Both the position numbers and the translations under genes were made by a program. The notes under the pieces are model-generated. The model ran no database searches, had not been told where the DNA came from, and worked only from the letters and a program-made list of their open reading frames with translations. Source: Cecembia rubra (GTDB lineage: Bacteria > Bacteroidota > Bacteroidia > Cytophagales > Cyclobacteriaceae). From it: a stretch of 64,000 nucleotides of DNA. Location of the stretch: assembly GCF_003014575.1 (NCBI RefSeq), contig NZ_PYGF01000002.1:353850-417849 (forward strand). Reading direction: 5' to 3'. Each line of letters begins with the position of its first letter. The stretch's first letter is position 1. Shown here piece by piece: positions 36,942-46,409 of the stretch.

Positions 36942-39900
36942 ATGAGAAATATTTTACGGCGCTATGTTTTTAACATGGTAAAATTATTTTCTATCGCTTT
37001 TGTATTCCTTTTTATGGGATTAGGTGCCAGGGCTGCTGATGACCAGACCAAGAGCATAGAGAATGTTTATCTTACAGTTTCACTCAAAGAGCAAAACCTA
37101 TCCAAAGTATTTGAAATCATTGAAAAGAATTCTGGATTTAATTTTGTTTATGTTAATCGAGATGTGAAAGATGCAGGAAAAGTAACGGTGGAAGGTAGTT
37201 CCCTGTCTGTTTATGATATTCTTAGCAAAATTTCAATTCAGACAGGTTTGGACTTCAAGCAGGTGAACGAAAATATTCATGTCAAAAAATCGGATTCAAG
37301 AATGCCTGTTCAGGTGGTTTTACAATCTGAAGTAAGGGTTACAGGTAGGGTGATTGATCCTACAGGGCAACCATTGCCAGGTGTGACTGTCACAGTGGCT
37401 GGAACAAGCCGGGGTACTGTTACGGATATAGATGGTAATTATTCCATTGAAGTCAACCCTGAGGATACATTGGTTTTTTCATTTGTTGGCTTTGAAACAC
37501 AACGTTTTGTTGTCGGGAATTCCAGTACTATCAACATTACTATGCGTGAAGATATTTCTTCTTTAAATGAAGTGGTTGTAGTTGGCTACGGTACTTTAAA
37601 AGAAAGGGATTTGACCTCCTCGATTGCTACACTCAAATCTGATGTCATTACCCAAACACCTACTCCAAATGCCATGCAGGCTTTACAGGGTAGGGTAGCC
37701 GGTGTTCAGATTGTGAGTAATGGGGCACCAGGTGCTTCACCCACGGTAAGAGTAAGAGGAGTTGGTTCTTTTGAAGGTAATGCAGCACCTTTATATGTTG
37801 TGGATGGGATGTTTTTTGATAACATTGACTTTTTGAACCCCAATGACATTGAAACAATCAACGTACTTAAAGATGCCTCTGCTTCTGCAATTTACGGTGT
37901 GAGGGCTTCAAATGGGGTAGTCTTGATCGAAACCAAGTCAGGGAAGTACAATCAAAAACCTGAAATTATCATCGATTCTTACTATGGTACCCAGGTTCCT
38001 CAAAATGTATTGAAAATGGCAAATGCACAGCAGTTTGTAAGATATATCAACGAAACTGGTTCAACAGCCGATATTGCCTTTGTCAACAATGCAATGCAGA
38101 GGTTTGGTAGAAGTAGAATTGATCCAAATATCCCTAATGTCAATACGGACTGGTATTCTGAGATCATGAGTCCTGCAGCCATCCAAAACCACAACTTGAG
38201 TTTTAATGGTGGAAATGAAACCACCAGATACTCCTTAGGTGGTTCTTATTTCGATCAGAAGGGTCTTCTTAATGATACCAGAAATGAGTACAAAAGATTG
38301 AACTTCAGGGCAAAAATTGATACGGATGTTAGAAATTGGCTAACCGTAGGAGGTAATTTCAATGCCAGCGTTGCTCGTCAGTTCAATGGTGATGATGGTG
38401 CTTGGTTTCAGGCATACTTTGCAGTTCCTATTCTTCCGGTTTTCGATGACCTGAATGCACAAGCTGAGCCATTTAGACTTTCCAATGCACAGCTGCTTGG
38501 GTATAGAAACAGACAAAATCCTTTTTACAGTTTATTGTACAATGACAACAGAAACCACGTTGGGAAGGTATTAGGTAATTTCTATGCTGATTTTGAGATC
38601 ATGCCTAGCAAGCTTTCATTTAGGACAGCATATAATTATGCGCTTGAGATTATCAATTCCAGAAATGTTGGTTTTGATTTCAATGATGGTGTAACAGATT
38701 TTCAATCTTCCATTGGAAGGACAAATTTTGCGAGGTTTGATCAAGTCTGGGATAATTTCTTCACCTATACTGATTACGTTGACAAGCATAGTTTCACCGC
38801 TGTTTTGGGCCAGTCATTCAGAAGCGAATATGCAGAAGTTCTTTTTGCAAGGGGTACAGGGATTTCACCAATTCCTGATAGGTCAAGAGAGAATTTCTGG
38901 TATTTATCCAACGCAACCAATTTTGATATCAATAATATTGGGGATACGGGAGATGTAATCAATTCTAGACTTTTCTTCATGTCATATTTTGGAAGATTGT
39001 CTTACAACTATGATGATAGATTCTTGCTTTATGGTACTTTCAGAAGGGATGGTAACAATAAGTTTCAAAAGAAATGGGGTAATTTTGCCACTATTGGTGC
39101 AGGCTGGGTGGTATCCTCCGAACAGTTTTTTAATGTTAGCGGAGTTGACTTTTTAAAGCTTAGAGCTTCTTGGGGGCAGCTGGGAAATGATGGGATCCGT
39201 CCTTCAGTAGGTAGACCCACAATCCAGGAGAATTTCACTGCGATCAATGATGTCCTTGTGTTTGGTAGGAGGTTGAACCCAACCTTTGACTTAATTGATC
39301 AGTGGGAAACTACAGTTGAAAAGAACTTTGGTTTTAATTCAAAATTCTTAAATAACAGGTTATCCCTTGATGCAGATTATTTCATCCGTGATACTAGAAA
39401 CCTAGCAGTGAATATTATTCCTCCAGTTTTCAGGGCAACAGAAAGAAGGAGTGTTGGTGAGATAAGAAATCAAGGTTTGGAGGTGACACTTAATTGGGAA
39501 GACAAAGTAAGTAAAGATTTCTCTTATTATGTGGGTGGTAATTTTGCAACATTGAAAAACCAGGTATTGAGTTTAGGGGGGCCACAATATCTAGATGGTG
39601 GCTCAGCAGAATTCCGTCAAAGATCAATTGTAGGGCAACCATTTCAGGCATTTTATGGGTATCAGGTTGCCGGTGTATTCCAAAACCAACAGCAAATTGA
39701 CCAAAGCGGATACACTTCCCAATTTATCGCTGAGAATAATTTACAACCTGGTGATTTTCAATTTGTGGATCAAAACGGTGACGGAATCATCAATGATCAG
39801 GACAGGGTAGTTTTGGGCTCATTTTTACCTAATCTTACCTATGGATTCAATATGGGATTTACTTACAAAAATTTCGATGTTTCAGCATTGGTACAGGGAC

Positions 39901-40304
39901 AGGCTGGATATAGCATTCTGAATAGAAAAAGAGGTGAGTTGATCTTTACCAATGACACCAACATTGATGCGGAATTGGCAGAGAATCTTTGGAGAGGTGA
40001 AGGCACTTCAGACAAATATCCATCTGCTGCTGGGTTGAGAAAAGGTTGGAACCAAAATATGAGCGACTACTTTGTTGAAAGCGGATCTTACTTCAGGATA
40101 CAAAACGTTAGAGTATCTTACAATTTATTGGACAAATCTCTTTTTGGTGTTCCAATGCCGGCGACAAGGGTGACATTTACCGCTGAAAGGCCGCTCACCT
40201 TGTTCAATTACAACGGCTTCAATCCTGAAGTGGCCAATGGTATCGATAGGCAGGTATATCCTATCCCAGCAATCTACACATTGGGTCTGAATATCAAACT
40301 TTAA
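36942..40304 (+). CDS. SusC/RagA-family TonB-linked outer-membrane transporter with STN domain
   Basis: A 1120-residue glycan importer. After a signal peptide (about 1-31) come an N-terminal STN signalling domain (about 40-108), a carboxypeptidase-D-like domain (about 130-200; VTGRVIDPTGQPLPGVTVTV), the TonB box/plug start (NEVVVVGYGTLKERDLTSSI, about 208) and a 22-strand barrel ending LGLNIKL. The STN domain contacts the FecR protein upstream. It forms a pair with the SusD lipoprotein 12 nt downstream. The leader contains a 5-bp inverted repeat ATAAC/GTTAT at 36857-36871. Confidence 0.95.
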   Translation: MRNILRRYVFNMVKLFSIAFVFLFMGLGARAADDQTKSIENVYLTVSLKEQNLSKVFEIIEKNSGFNFVYVNRDVKDAGKVTVEGSSLSVYDILSKISIQTGLDFKQVNENIHVKKSDSRMPVQVVLQSEVRVTGRVIDPTGQPLPGVTVTVAGTSRGTVTDIDGNYSIEVNPEDTLVFSFVGFETQRFVVGNSSTINITMREDISSLNEVVVVGYGTLKERDLTSSIATLKSDVITQTPTPNAMQALQGRVAGVQIVSNGAPGASPTVRVRGVGSFEGNAAPLYVVDGMFFDNIDFLNPNDIETINVLKDASASAIYGVRASNGVVLIETKSGKYNQKPEIIIDSYYGTQVPQNVLKMANAQQFVRYINETGSTADIAFVNNAMQRFGRSRIDPNIPNVNTDWYSEIMSPAAIQNHNLSFNGGNETTRYSLGGSYFDQKGLLNDTRNEYKRLNFRAKIDTDVRNWLTVGGNFNASVARQFNGDDGAWFQAYFAVPILPVFDDLNAQAEPFRLSNAQLLGYRNRQNPFYSLLYNDNRNHVGKVLGNFYADFEIMPSKLSFRTAYNYALEIINSRNVGFDFNDGVTDFQSSIGRTNFARFDQVWDNFFTYTDYVDKHSFTAVLGQSFRSEYAEVLFARGTGISPIPDRSRENFWYLSNATNFDINNIGDTGDVINSRLFFMSYFGRLSYNYDDRFLLYGTFRRDGNNKFQKKWGNFATIGAGWVVSSEQFFNVSGVDFLKLRASWGQLGNDGIRPSVGRPTIQENFTAINDVLVFGRRLNPTFDLIDQWETTVEKNFGFNSKFLNNRLSLDADYFIRDTRNLAVNIIPPVFRATERRSVGEIRNQGLEVTLNWEDKVSKDFSYYVGGNFATLKNQVLSLGGPQYLDGGSAEFRQRSIVGQPFQAFYGYQVAGVFQNQQQIDQSGYTSQFIAENNLQPGDFQFVDQNGDGIINDQDRVVLGSFLPNLTYGFNMGFTYKNFDVSALVQGQAGYSILNRKRGELIFTNDTNIDAELAENLWRGEGTSDKYPSAAGLRKGWNQNMSDYFVESGSYFRIQNVRVSYNLLDKSLFGVPMPATRVTFTAERPLTLFNYNGFNPEVANGIDRQVYPIPAIYTLGLNIKL

Positions 40305-40315
40305 AGCGCACTACC

Positions 40316-41857
40316 ATGACTAGAAATATTAAAACTAAAATACTTATTCCATTAGTTACTGTCTTATTTGGGACTTCCTCTTGTGTGGACCTTCTTGACC
40401 AACCTTTGGAAAACCAAATAGTAGCTGATGGAACTGACTATACGCAATCAGAAAATATGGTTTTGATGCTATATGGTTCTTATGCAGAATTAAACTCATT
40501 GCAATGGGAAACCTTCCCGATCATTTCTGTGAGAGGCGATGATGTGAATGCTGCAGGAGATCAATTTCCTTTGACGGAAACAGATCTGTTCAGGTATGAC
40601 CGTAATTTTTGGATGTATAATTCCACTTGGTTGAATTTATATACCGATCTGCTTTATTGGCATGGAGCGATGGAAGAAATCCAGAAATATCAGGATGCAG
40701 GAGCTAATGCTACCTTGGCGCAACAATACATTGCGGAAATTAAAGTGATGCGTGCCTTTGAGCTATTTCAATTGGCCAGGCTTTGGGGTAATATCCTAAT
40801 TCCGAATTCATCACAACCCAGCGCATTGTACAATGTAGAAGTGTCTTCTTTTGAGGACGTATTGCAACATATTGTTTCCCAGATGGATGAAGCAATTCCT
40901 TCTTTGCCAACAGTACATCCCAATCAAAGATCAGATGTCAGAGGAGGAATTACCGCTTACACTGCACTGGCAGTGAAAGCAATGGCTAACTTGGAGCTTA
41001 AAAATTATCAGGCAGTGGCTGATGCTACTGGTCAGATTATCAGTAGTAATCTATTCGCTTTGGAGCAGGATTATTATAACCTGTTCAAAATTCCAGGAAA
41101 ACTTAACAGAGAGAACATTCTTGAGCTTCAATACTCTGATTTTGGAACTCCTACCGGTACCAATACCAGATACCTATGGGATTTCTTTGGACCTGCCAGT
41201 TGGACACCGGCAGTAGCAGGTGCAGGGGGTGGTTGGGGCTTCTGGGAGCCAAGTATGAAATATGTGAAATTCCTGCTTTCTAGGGGAGAGAAGACCAGGG
41301 TTCAGACTTCAATCTTGTTTACTCCGGATGCCATCACCGAATTGAGAAATGATCCTGATTTCCAAAACTTACCTAGTTGGGTTTCACATATTACTCCTGA
41401 TGGGGATGTTTTCAACAATCACCCTAGGTACAAAATGTTAAGTGGTAAGTTTTATTTGCCATCTACCCAACTTACTCCAGGTAGGTTTACTTATGGCGAG
41501 AATAAAAACTTTGCAGTCATCAGGTATGCGGAGATTTTATTGATGCATGCAGAGGCATTGGTGAGCGGTGCAAACAGTACTGTTTTATCAGCCGAACAGG
41601 CAGTCAATCAAGTCAGGTCAAGGGCAGGTTTGGCTCAAGCCTCATCGGTCAATTTGGATGTAGTCTTGGATGAAAAATATGCAGAATTTGGTACTGAATG
41701 GGGTATCAGATTTTATGATTTGGTGAGACATGGAAAAACCTCAGAGTTGAATTATGAAGGCAGGTCATTCCAGCAAGCCCAGCATAGATTCCTTCCTTAT
41801 CCGTTGGAACAACTGGATATTATTCCACAATTAAGAAATGCCTCTAATGGAGGTTGA
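40316..41857 (+). CDS. SusD/RagB-family glycan-binding lipoprotein
   Basis: A 513-residue outer-membrane lipoprotein (VTVLFGTSSCVDLL, Cys near 23) forming the lid of the SusC channel. TPR-rich SusD fold features include KVMRAFELFQLARLWGNI near 145, and the C-terminal segment VIRYAEILLMHAEAL with NQVRSRAGL is diagnostic. Ligand specificity is probably the PUL substrate, inferred below as beta-1,2-glucan. Confidence 0.95.
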   Translation: MTRNIKTKILIPLVTVLFGTSSCVDLLDQPLENQIVADGTDYTQSENMVLMLYGSYAELNSLQWETFPIISVRGDDVNAAGDQFPLTETDLFRYDRNFWMYNSTWLNLYTDLLYWHGAMEEIQKYQDAGANATLAQQYIAEIKVMRAFELFQLARLWGNILIPNSSQPSALYNVEVSSFEDVLQHIVSQMDEAIPSLPTVHPNQRSDVRGGITAYTALAVKAMANLELKNYQAVADATGQIISSNLFALEQDYYNLFKIPGKLNRENILELQYSDFGTPTGTNTRYLWDFFGPASWTPAVAGAGGGWGFWEPSMKYVKFLLSRGEKTRVQTSILFTPDAITELRNDPDFQNLPSWVSHITPDGDVFNNHPRYKMLSGKFYLPSTQLTPGRFTYGENKNFAVIRYAEILLMHAEALVSGANSTVLSAEQAVNQVRSRAGLAQASSVNLDVVLDEKYAEFGTEWGIRFYDLVRHGKTSELNYEGRSFQQAQHRFLPYPLEQLDIIPQLRNASNGG

Positions 41858-41884
41858 GTATTCATTAACCAAAATAACTGAGTT

Positions 41885-42967
41885 ATGAAAAAAATGCAGA
41901 TAATTTTACTAGCTGTAATCTTTGCTTTTGCAGGGTGTACAGATAGCTATATAGACGATATTGTAGCTGTTGATCCAGGACCGGACAATGCTGCTCCTGA
42001 AATCCTGATCAATTTCCCGATTGAGGGTGCCTTGATCAGGGTGGTAGAGGATGTGACTTCCATTGATATCAATTTCGAAGTCAGAGACGATATTGAAGTA
42101 GATGTTGTCACTATTTCTCTGAATGGCAATCAACTGGAATCTTTTAATGATTTTCTTGACTACAGAAGAGTGGTAAAGACCTATACTTATCCATCATTGG
42201 GGAACGGAGAACATATACTTTCGATCACAGCGACAGATAAATCAGGTAAATCTACAGTGGAGACTGTTAGGTTTGAAAAAGTAGAGCCTTATCGACCTGT
42301 TTATGAAGGGGAAGTTTTCTATCTTCCATTTGATGGAGATTATACGGAGTTGGTGAATATCAGAAATGCAAATGTTTCTGGATCCCCTGGATTCGTAAAT
42401 GGCATTTCAGGAAGAGCCTATTCTGGGGCTTCTAATGCATATTTGACTTTCCCAACAGCTGGCTTGTTAGGTCAGGAATTCTCTGCGGTATTCTGGTATA
42501 AAGTGAATGCATCGCCTGATAGGGCAGGTTTGTTGGTGATTGGACCACCTGATCCAAATAATCCGAATAATCCAAATAATAGATCTAAGGGTTTCAGATT
42601 TTTCAGGGAAGCAGCAGGTCCAAATCAACGTTTCAAATTGAATGTAGGGAATGGTGGATCTGACAACTGGTTTGATGGTGGGGATGCTGCAGACCTCAAT
42701 CCTGCTGATGGAGAATGGGCCCATTTGGCATTTACCATTTCAGGAAGTCAGGTGACTGTTTATATCAATGGAGAAATTGTGAGTCAGGGAGGTTTCCCTG
42801 GAATCGATTGGACAGGATGTGATGTATTGTCAATTGGATCAGGAGCACCACGATTTACAGAATGGGGTCATTTGTCTGATCAGAGTTATTTTGATGAACT
42901 GAGATTATTTAATAAGGCATTGAGTCAAAATGAGATCAGGACAATTATTGATGCCGAAAAACCATAA
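41885..42967 (+). CDS. Surface glycan-binding lipoprotein with LamG/concanavalin-like domain
   Basis: A 360-residue lipoprotein (VIFAFAGCTD, Cys near 19). An Ig-like/cadherin-type domain (about 33-135; NAAPEILINFPIEGALI, LSITATDKSGKS) is followed by a LamG/ConA-like beta-sandwich (about 145-355; VFYLPFDGDYTELVN, WAHLAFTISGSQVTVYING, FDELRLFNKALSQNEI). A short PNNPNNPNN repeat sits near residue 225 in a loop. Its position after SusCD suggests a surface glycan-binding protein; no hydrolase active site is visible. Confidence 0.85.
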   Translation: MKKMQIILLAVIFAFAGCTDSYIDDIVAVDPGPDNAAPEILINFPIEGALIRVVEDVTSIDINFEVRDDIEVDVVTISLNGNQLESFNDFLDYRRVVKTYTYPSLGNGEHILSITATDKSGKSTVETVRFEKVEPYRPVYEGEVFYLPFDGDYTELVNIRNANVSGSPGFVNGISGRAYSGASNAYLTFPTAGLLGQEFSAVFWYKVNASPDRAGLLVIGPPDPNNPNNPNNRSKGFRFFREAAGPNQRFKLNVGNGGSDNWFDGGDAADLNPADGEWAHLAFTISGSQVTVYINGEIVSQGGFPGIDWTGCDVLSIGSGAPRFTEWGHLSDQSYFDELRLFNKALSQNEIRTIIDAEKP

Positions 42968-42976
42968 ACTTTAATT

Positions 42977-43006
42977 AAGCAAAGGGGTCATAGGACTCCT
43001 TTGCTT
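42977..43006 (+). other. Intercistronic hairpin in the PUL
   Basis: AAGCAAAGG (42977-42985) and CCTTTGCTT (42998-43006) form a 9-bp stem with a 12-nt loop, between the surface glycan-binding gene and the first GH144-like gene. There is no T-tract. It probably stabilises the upstream SusCD message or causes partial attenuation between binding-protein and enzyme genes. Confidence 0.5.
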
Positions 43007-43024
43007 TCTCAAACCCATGTAACC

Positions 43025-44989
43025 ATGAAGCACCTTGCGCTGTTTTTTGTTTTGTTTTTTTTACTTGTATCCTGTGGAGAACGAGGAGAAGATGTGCCAG
43101 CGTTTACATTGTTGAAAGTAGAAGTAGGTACTGAAACAATCAATTTGGATCCGCCTTATAGTGAAGGTCTTCCTTTGGATAGGCCGATAACCATGTATTT
43201 TAGCAGGCCTGTAGATGAAGGTGTGCTCAATCAGGGTATTATTTTAAGTAGATTGAACGGTAATCCGGTAAATGTCAATTTTGCCACATCTTCTGATAAT
43301 ACAAATGTCATTTTGAGGCCAATTGGCGCACTGGAAGCGGGAGAAACGTATTTGTTGTCCGTTTCTGATTTCTTAAGAAGTGAATCAGGTCAGACAATTT
43401 TGTCCAGACAAATTCAATTTAAGACCCAAGAAGATGGCTTAAGGATTGAAAGTATTCAATTTGAAGGAGGACGGTTGGTCAATTCCAATAGGGTAATAAA
43501 TGTGAATGTTGACCTCAATATTGAAATCAATTTTTCAGCGCCTGTGGACAGGTCAACTGCTCAAAATGCCTTCCGAATAAGTGGTCATGCAATTCCGGGA
43601 CTGCAAGTCGAATATTCAAATGAAGACAGAAAAGTTACTTTGAAATCATCAGGCAAGCTTCCCTACTTTTCTAAATTTGAGCTTGAAATTTCCAATACAC
43701 TTAAGTCTGCATCAGGTGCTGCATTTCCGGAAGAAAAGCGTGTCTTTTACACCGGACCTGATGGAGTTTTGAAATTCCCTCTGATCTCAGATGATGCATT
43801 ATTGACCAAAATCCAAGAACAGACCTTTAAGTATTTTTGGGATTTTGCCCATCCTGCAAGTGGTATGGCAAGAGAGAGGAATACCTCGGGAAATCTGGTA
43901 ACGGTAGGTGGATCTGGATTTGGCGTGATGGCAATCATTGTGGGTATTGAAAGAGGCTTTATTTCTCGGTCAGAAGGTGTTCAACGCTTAGCTCTGATTG
44001 TGGATTTTTTATCCAAGGCTGATAGATTTCATGGTGTCTGGCCACATTGGTTGGATGGTAATACAGGTAAAACCATTCCATTTAGTCAAAAAGATAACGG
44101 AGGAGATTTGGTTGAAACTGCCTTTATGATACAAGGACTTCTTACTGTTAAGGAGTTTCTCCAACCATCAATTCCAACAGAAAAGGTTATAATAGATCAT
44201 ATACAGCAGTTATGGGAGGAAGTAGAATGGAGCTGGTACACCAGAGGTAGTAAAAATGTGCTTTACTGGCATTGGTCGCCAGATTTTGGCTGGGATATGA
44301 ATTTGCCAATCCAAGGATACAACGAATCATTGATAGTTTATATTTTGGCTGCTTCTTCACCTACTTTCCCAATCTCCAAAGAGGTTTATGATCAAGGATG
44401 GGCTAGAAATGGTCAAATGAGAAATGGAAACAGTTTCTATCAATTCAATCTTCAATTGGGAGAGGATTTTGGAGGTCCCTTATTCTTTTCACATTACTCT
44501 TTTTTGGGATTGGACCCGAGAAACCTAAAAGATGCTTATGCAGATTATTGGGCGCAGGGAAAAATGCATACCAAAATCAACCGAGCGCATGCAATCAACA
44601 ATCCTAAAGGATTTGCCGGTTATGGGGAGAACAGTTGGGGTTTTACAGCTAGTGATAACCACCAAGGTTACAGTGCCCATTCTCCCATTAATGATCTTGG
44701 CGTCATATCATTGACAGCAGCCCTGTCTTCTTTTCCTTATACACCAGAAGAATCAATGGAAGCATTAAGGTTTTTTTATTTCGAAATGGGAGATAGGCTA
44801 TGGGGCCCATATGGTTTCTACGATGCTTTTAATGTTACGGAGTCTTGGTATGCTAACTCTTATCTGGCCATAGACCAAGGCCCTATTATCCTAATGATCG
44901 AAAATCATAGATCTGGATTGTTATGGTCATTATTCATGAAAAATCCTGAAGTCCTTTCAGGATTACGGAAATTAAATTTCACCTATTAA
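43025..44989 (+). CDS. GH144-like glucanase with N-terminal Ig-like domains
   Basis: A 654-residue lipoprotein from ATG 43025 (FFLLVSCGER, Cys near 17). Two bacterial Ig-like domains (about 25-140 and 140-245; the QIQFKT and EKRVFYTG strands end them) precede a glycoamylase-like (alpha/alpha)6 catalytic domain (about 260-650), with QTFKYFWDFAHPASGMARER, GFGVMAIIVGIERGFI, DRFHGVWPHWLDG, GGDLVETAFMIQGLL, FFSHYSFLGLDPR, YGFYDAFN and LAIDQGPIILMIENHRSG. The domain resembles GH144 endo-beta-1,2-glucanases/sophorohydrolases. The next gene encodes a closely similar catalytic domain without Ig domains. Confidence 0.82.
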   Translation: MKHLALFFVLFFLLVSCGERGEDVPAFTLLKVEVGTETINLDPPYSEGLPLDRPITMYFSRPVDEGVLNQGIILSRLNGNPVNVNFATSSDNTNVILRPIGALEAGETYLLSVSDFLRSESGQTILSRQIQFKTQEDGLRIESIQFEGGRLVNSNRVINVNVDLNIEINFSAPVDRSTAQNAFRISGHAIPGLQVEYSNEDRKVTLKSSGKLPYFSKFELEISNTLKSASGAAFPEEKRVFYTGPDGVLKFPLISDDALLTKIQEQTFKYFWDFAHPASGMARERNTSGNLVTVGGSGFGVMAIIVGIERGFISRSEGVQRLALIVDFLSKADRFHGVWPHWLDGNTGKTIPFSQKDNGGDLVETAFMIQGLLTVKEFLQPSIPTEKVIIDHIQQLWEEVEWSWYTRGSKNVLYWHWSPDFGWDMNLPIQGYNESLIVYILAASSPTFPISKEVYDQGWARNGQMRNGNSFYQFNLQLGEDFGGPLFFSHYSFLGLDPRNLKDAYADYWAQGKMHTKINRAHAINNPKGFAGYGENSWGFTASDNHQGYSAHSPINDLGVISLTAALSSFPYTPEESMEALRFFYFEMGDRLWGPYGFYDAFNVTESWYANSYLAIDQGPIILMIENHRSGLLWSLFMKNPEVLSGLRKLNFTY

Positions 44990-44999
44990 ACTTTAAAAA

Positions 45000-46355
45000 A
45001 TGAGATATTTATTCATTTTGATTTTATTGATCAATTTAATTCAAATCTGCTCCTGTAAGGAAAAGAATCGGGAAGTTAAGTTCGAAACCAATGTCATCAG
45101 CGATGACTCCCTGATGACATTAGTACAATATAGGACGTTTCAATATTTCTGGGAAGGAGCTGAGCCTACCTCAGGAATGGCCCGCGAAAGAATTCACATA
45201 GACGGAGATTATCCACAGAATGATCAAAATGTAGTGACTACGGGAGGTTCAGGCTTCGGTCTTATGGCGATATTGGTTGGGATTGAAAGAGGTTTTATTA
45301 CCCGTGATGAAGGCTTGAAAAGATTAGATAAAATCGTGGACTATCTTGCCAAAGCAGACCGGTTTCATGGGATTTGGTCACATTGGATTGAAGGTGAAAC
45401 AGGAAAGGTAAAACCTTTTGGAAGAGATGATGATGGCGGAGATTTGGTGGAATCTGCTTTTTTGGCCCAAGGGCTCCTTACGGTAAGGCAATATTTTCAA
45501 AATGACCATCCTTCGGAAAAACTGCTTGTAGAAAAAATCAATAAATTATGGGAGGAAATGGAATGGTCCTGGTACATTAAAAAGGGAGACAATGTCTTGC
45601 TATGGCACTGGTCTCCTTCTATTGGATTTCAGAAGAACCACCCGATTAAGGGATATGATGAAACCCTGATCACTTATATTTTGGCCGCATCTTCTCCAAA
45701 TTATCCAATTACTGAAGAGGTATATCATGATGGTTGGGCAAGAAAAGGTGAAATTGCATTTAATGCAGAACCTTATGGTCATCTTTTGGAATTGAGACAC
45801 AATGGTGCGGAAGAATTGGGAGGACCCTTGTTCTGGGCGCACTATTCCTATTTGGGTTTGGACCCTAGAGGATTGAAAGATCGATATGCGGATTACTGGA
45901 GACAAAATGTAAACCATACCCTTGCCAATAGGGCTTGGTGTCTGGAAAATCCTTTAGGATTTGCTGGATATGGAGAAAAATCCTGGGGATTGACAGCAAG
46001 TTATTCGGTAAATGGCTATGCAGCCCATGCACCAGGAGAAAATAAAGATAAGGGGGTTATATCCCCAACAGCAGCACTATCTTCATTCCCTTATACGCCG
46101 GAATACTCCATGGAAGCGATGAGATTTTGGTTTGAGAACTATGGGGATAAGCTTTTTGGACCTTATGGTTTTTATGATGCGTTTTCGGAAGAAGAGGATT
46201 GGTTTCCCCAAAGGTATTTGGCCATTGACCAAGGGCCAATAGTAGTCATGATTGAAAATCACAGGTCCGGGTTACTTTGGAACTTATTTATGTCAGCGCC
46301 TGAAATTAAAGCCGGATTAGTTAAATTGGGATTTAATAGTCCTCATTTAAATTGA
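45000..46355 (+). CDS. GH144-like glucanase, single-domain paralogue
   Basis: A 451-residue lipoprotein (INLIQICSCKEK, Cys near 19). It consists of the glycoamylase-like (alpha/alpha)6 domain only, closely similar to the C-terminal part of the preceding protein, sharing GGSGFG-LMAILVGIERGFIT, DRFHGIWSHWIEG, GGDLVESAFLAQGLLTV, WAHYSYLGLDPRGLKD and YLAIDQGPIVVMIENHRSGLLW. The 10-nt gap and similarity indicate tandem duplication with divergence. It probably acts on products of its partner, for example as a sophorose-releasing enzyme; this split of roles is inference. Confidence 0.82.
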   Translation: MRYLFILILLINLIQICSCKEKNREVKFETNVISDDSLMTLVQYRTFQYFWEGAEPTSGMARERIHIDGDYPQNDQNVVTTGGSGFGLMAILVGIERGFITRDEGLKRLDKIVDYLAKADRFHGIWSHWIEGETGKVKPFGRDDDGGDLVESAFLAQGLLTVRQYFQNDHPSEKLLVEKINKLWEEMEWSWYIKKGDNVLLWHWSPSIGFQKNHPIKGYDETLITYILAASSPNYPITEEVYHDGWARKGEIAFNAEPYGHLLELRHNGAEELGGPLFWAHYSYLGLDPRGLKDRYADYWRQNVNHTLANRAWCLENPLGFAGYGEKSWGLTASYSVNGYAAHAPGENKDKGVISPTAALSSFPYTPEYSMEAMRFWFENYGDKLFGPYGFYDAFSEEEDWFPQRYLAIDQGPIVVMIENHRSGLLWNLFMSAPEIKAGLVKLGFNSPHLN

Positions 46356-46409
46356 ACAGATCAAGAATTGATTGTTCGGAATACAATAGATAATAAAATG
46401 GTATAAGCT

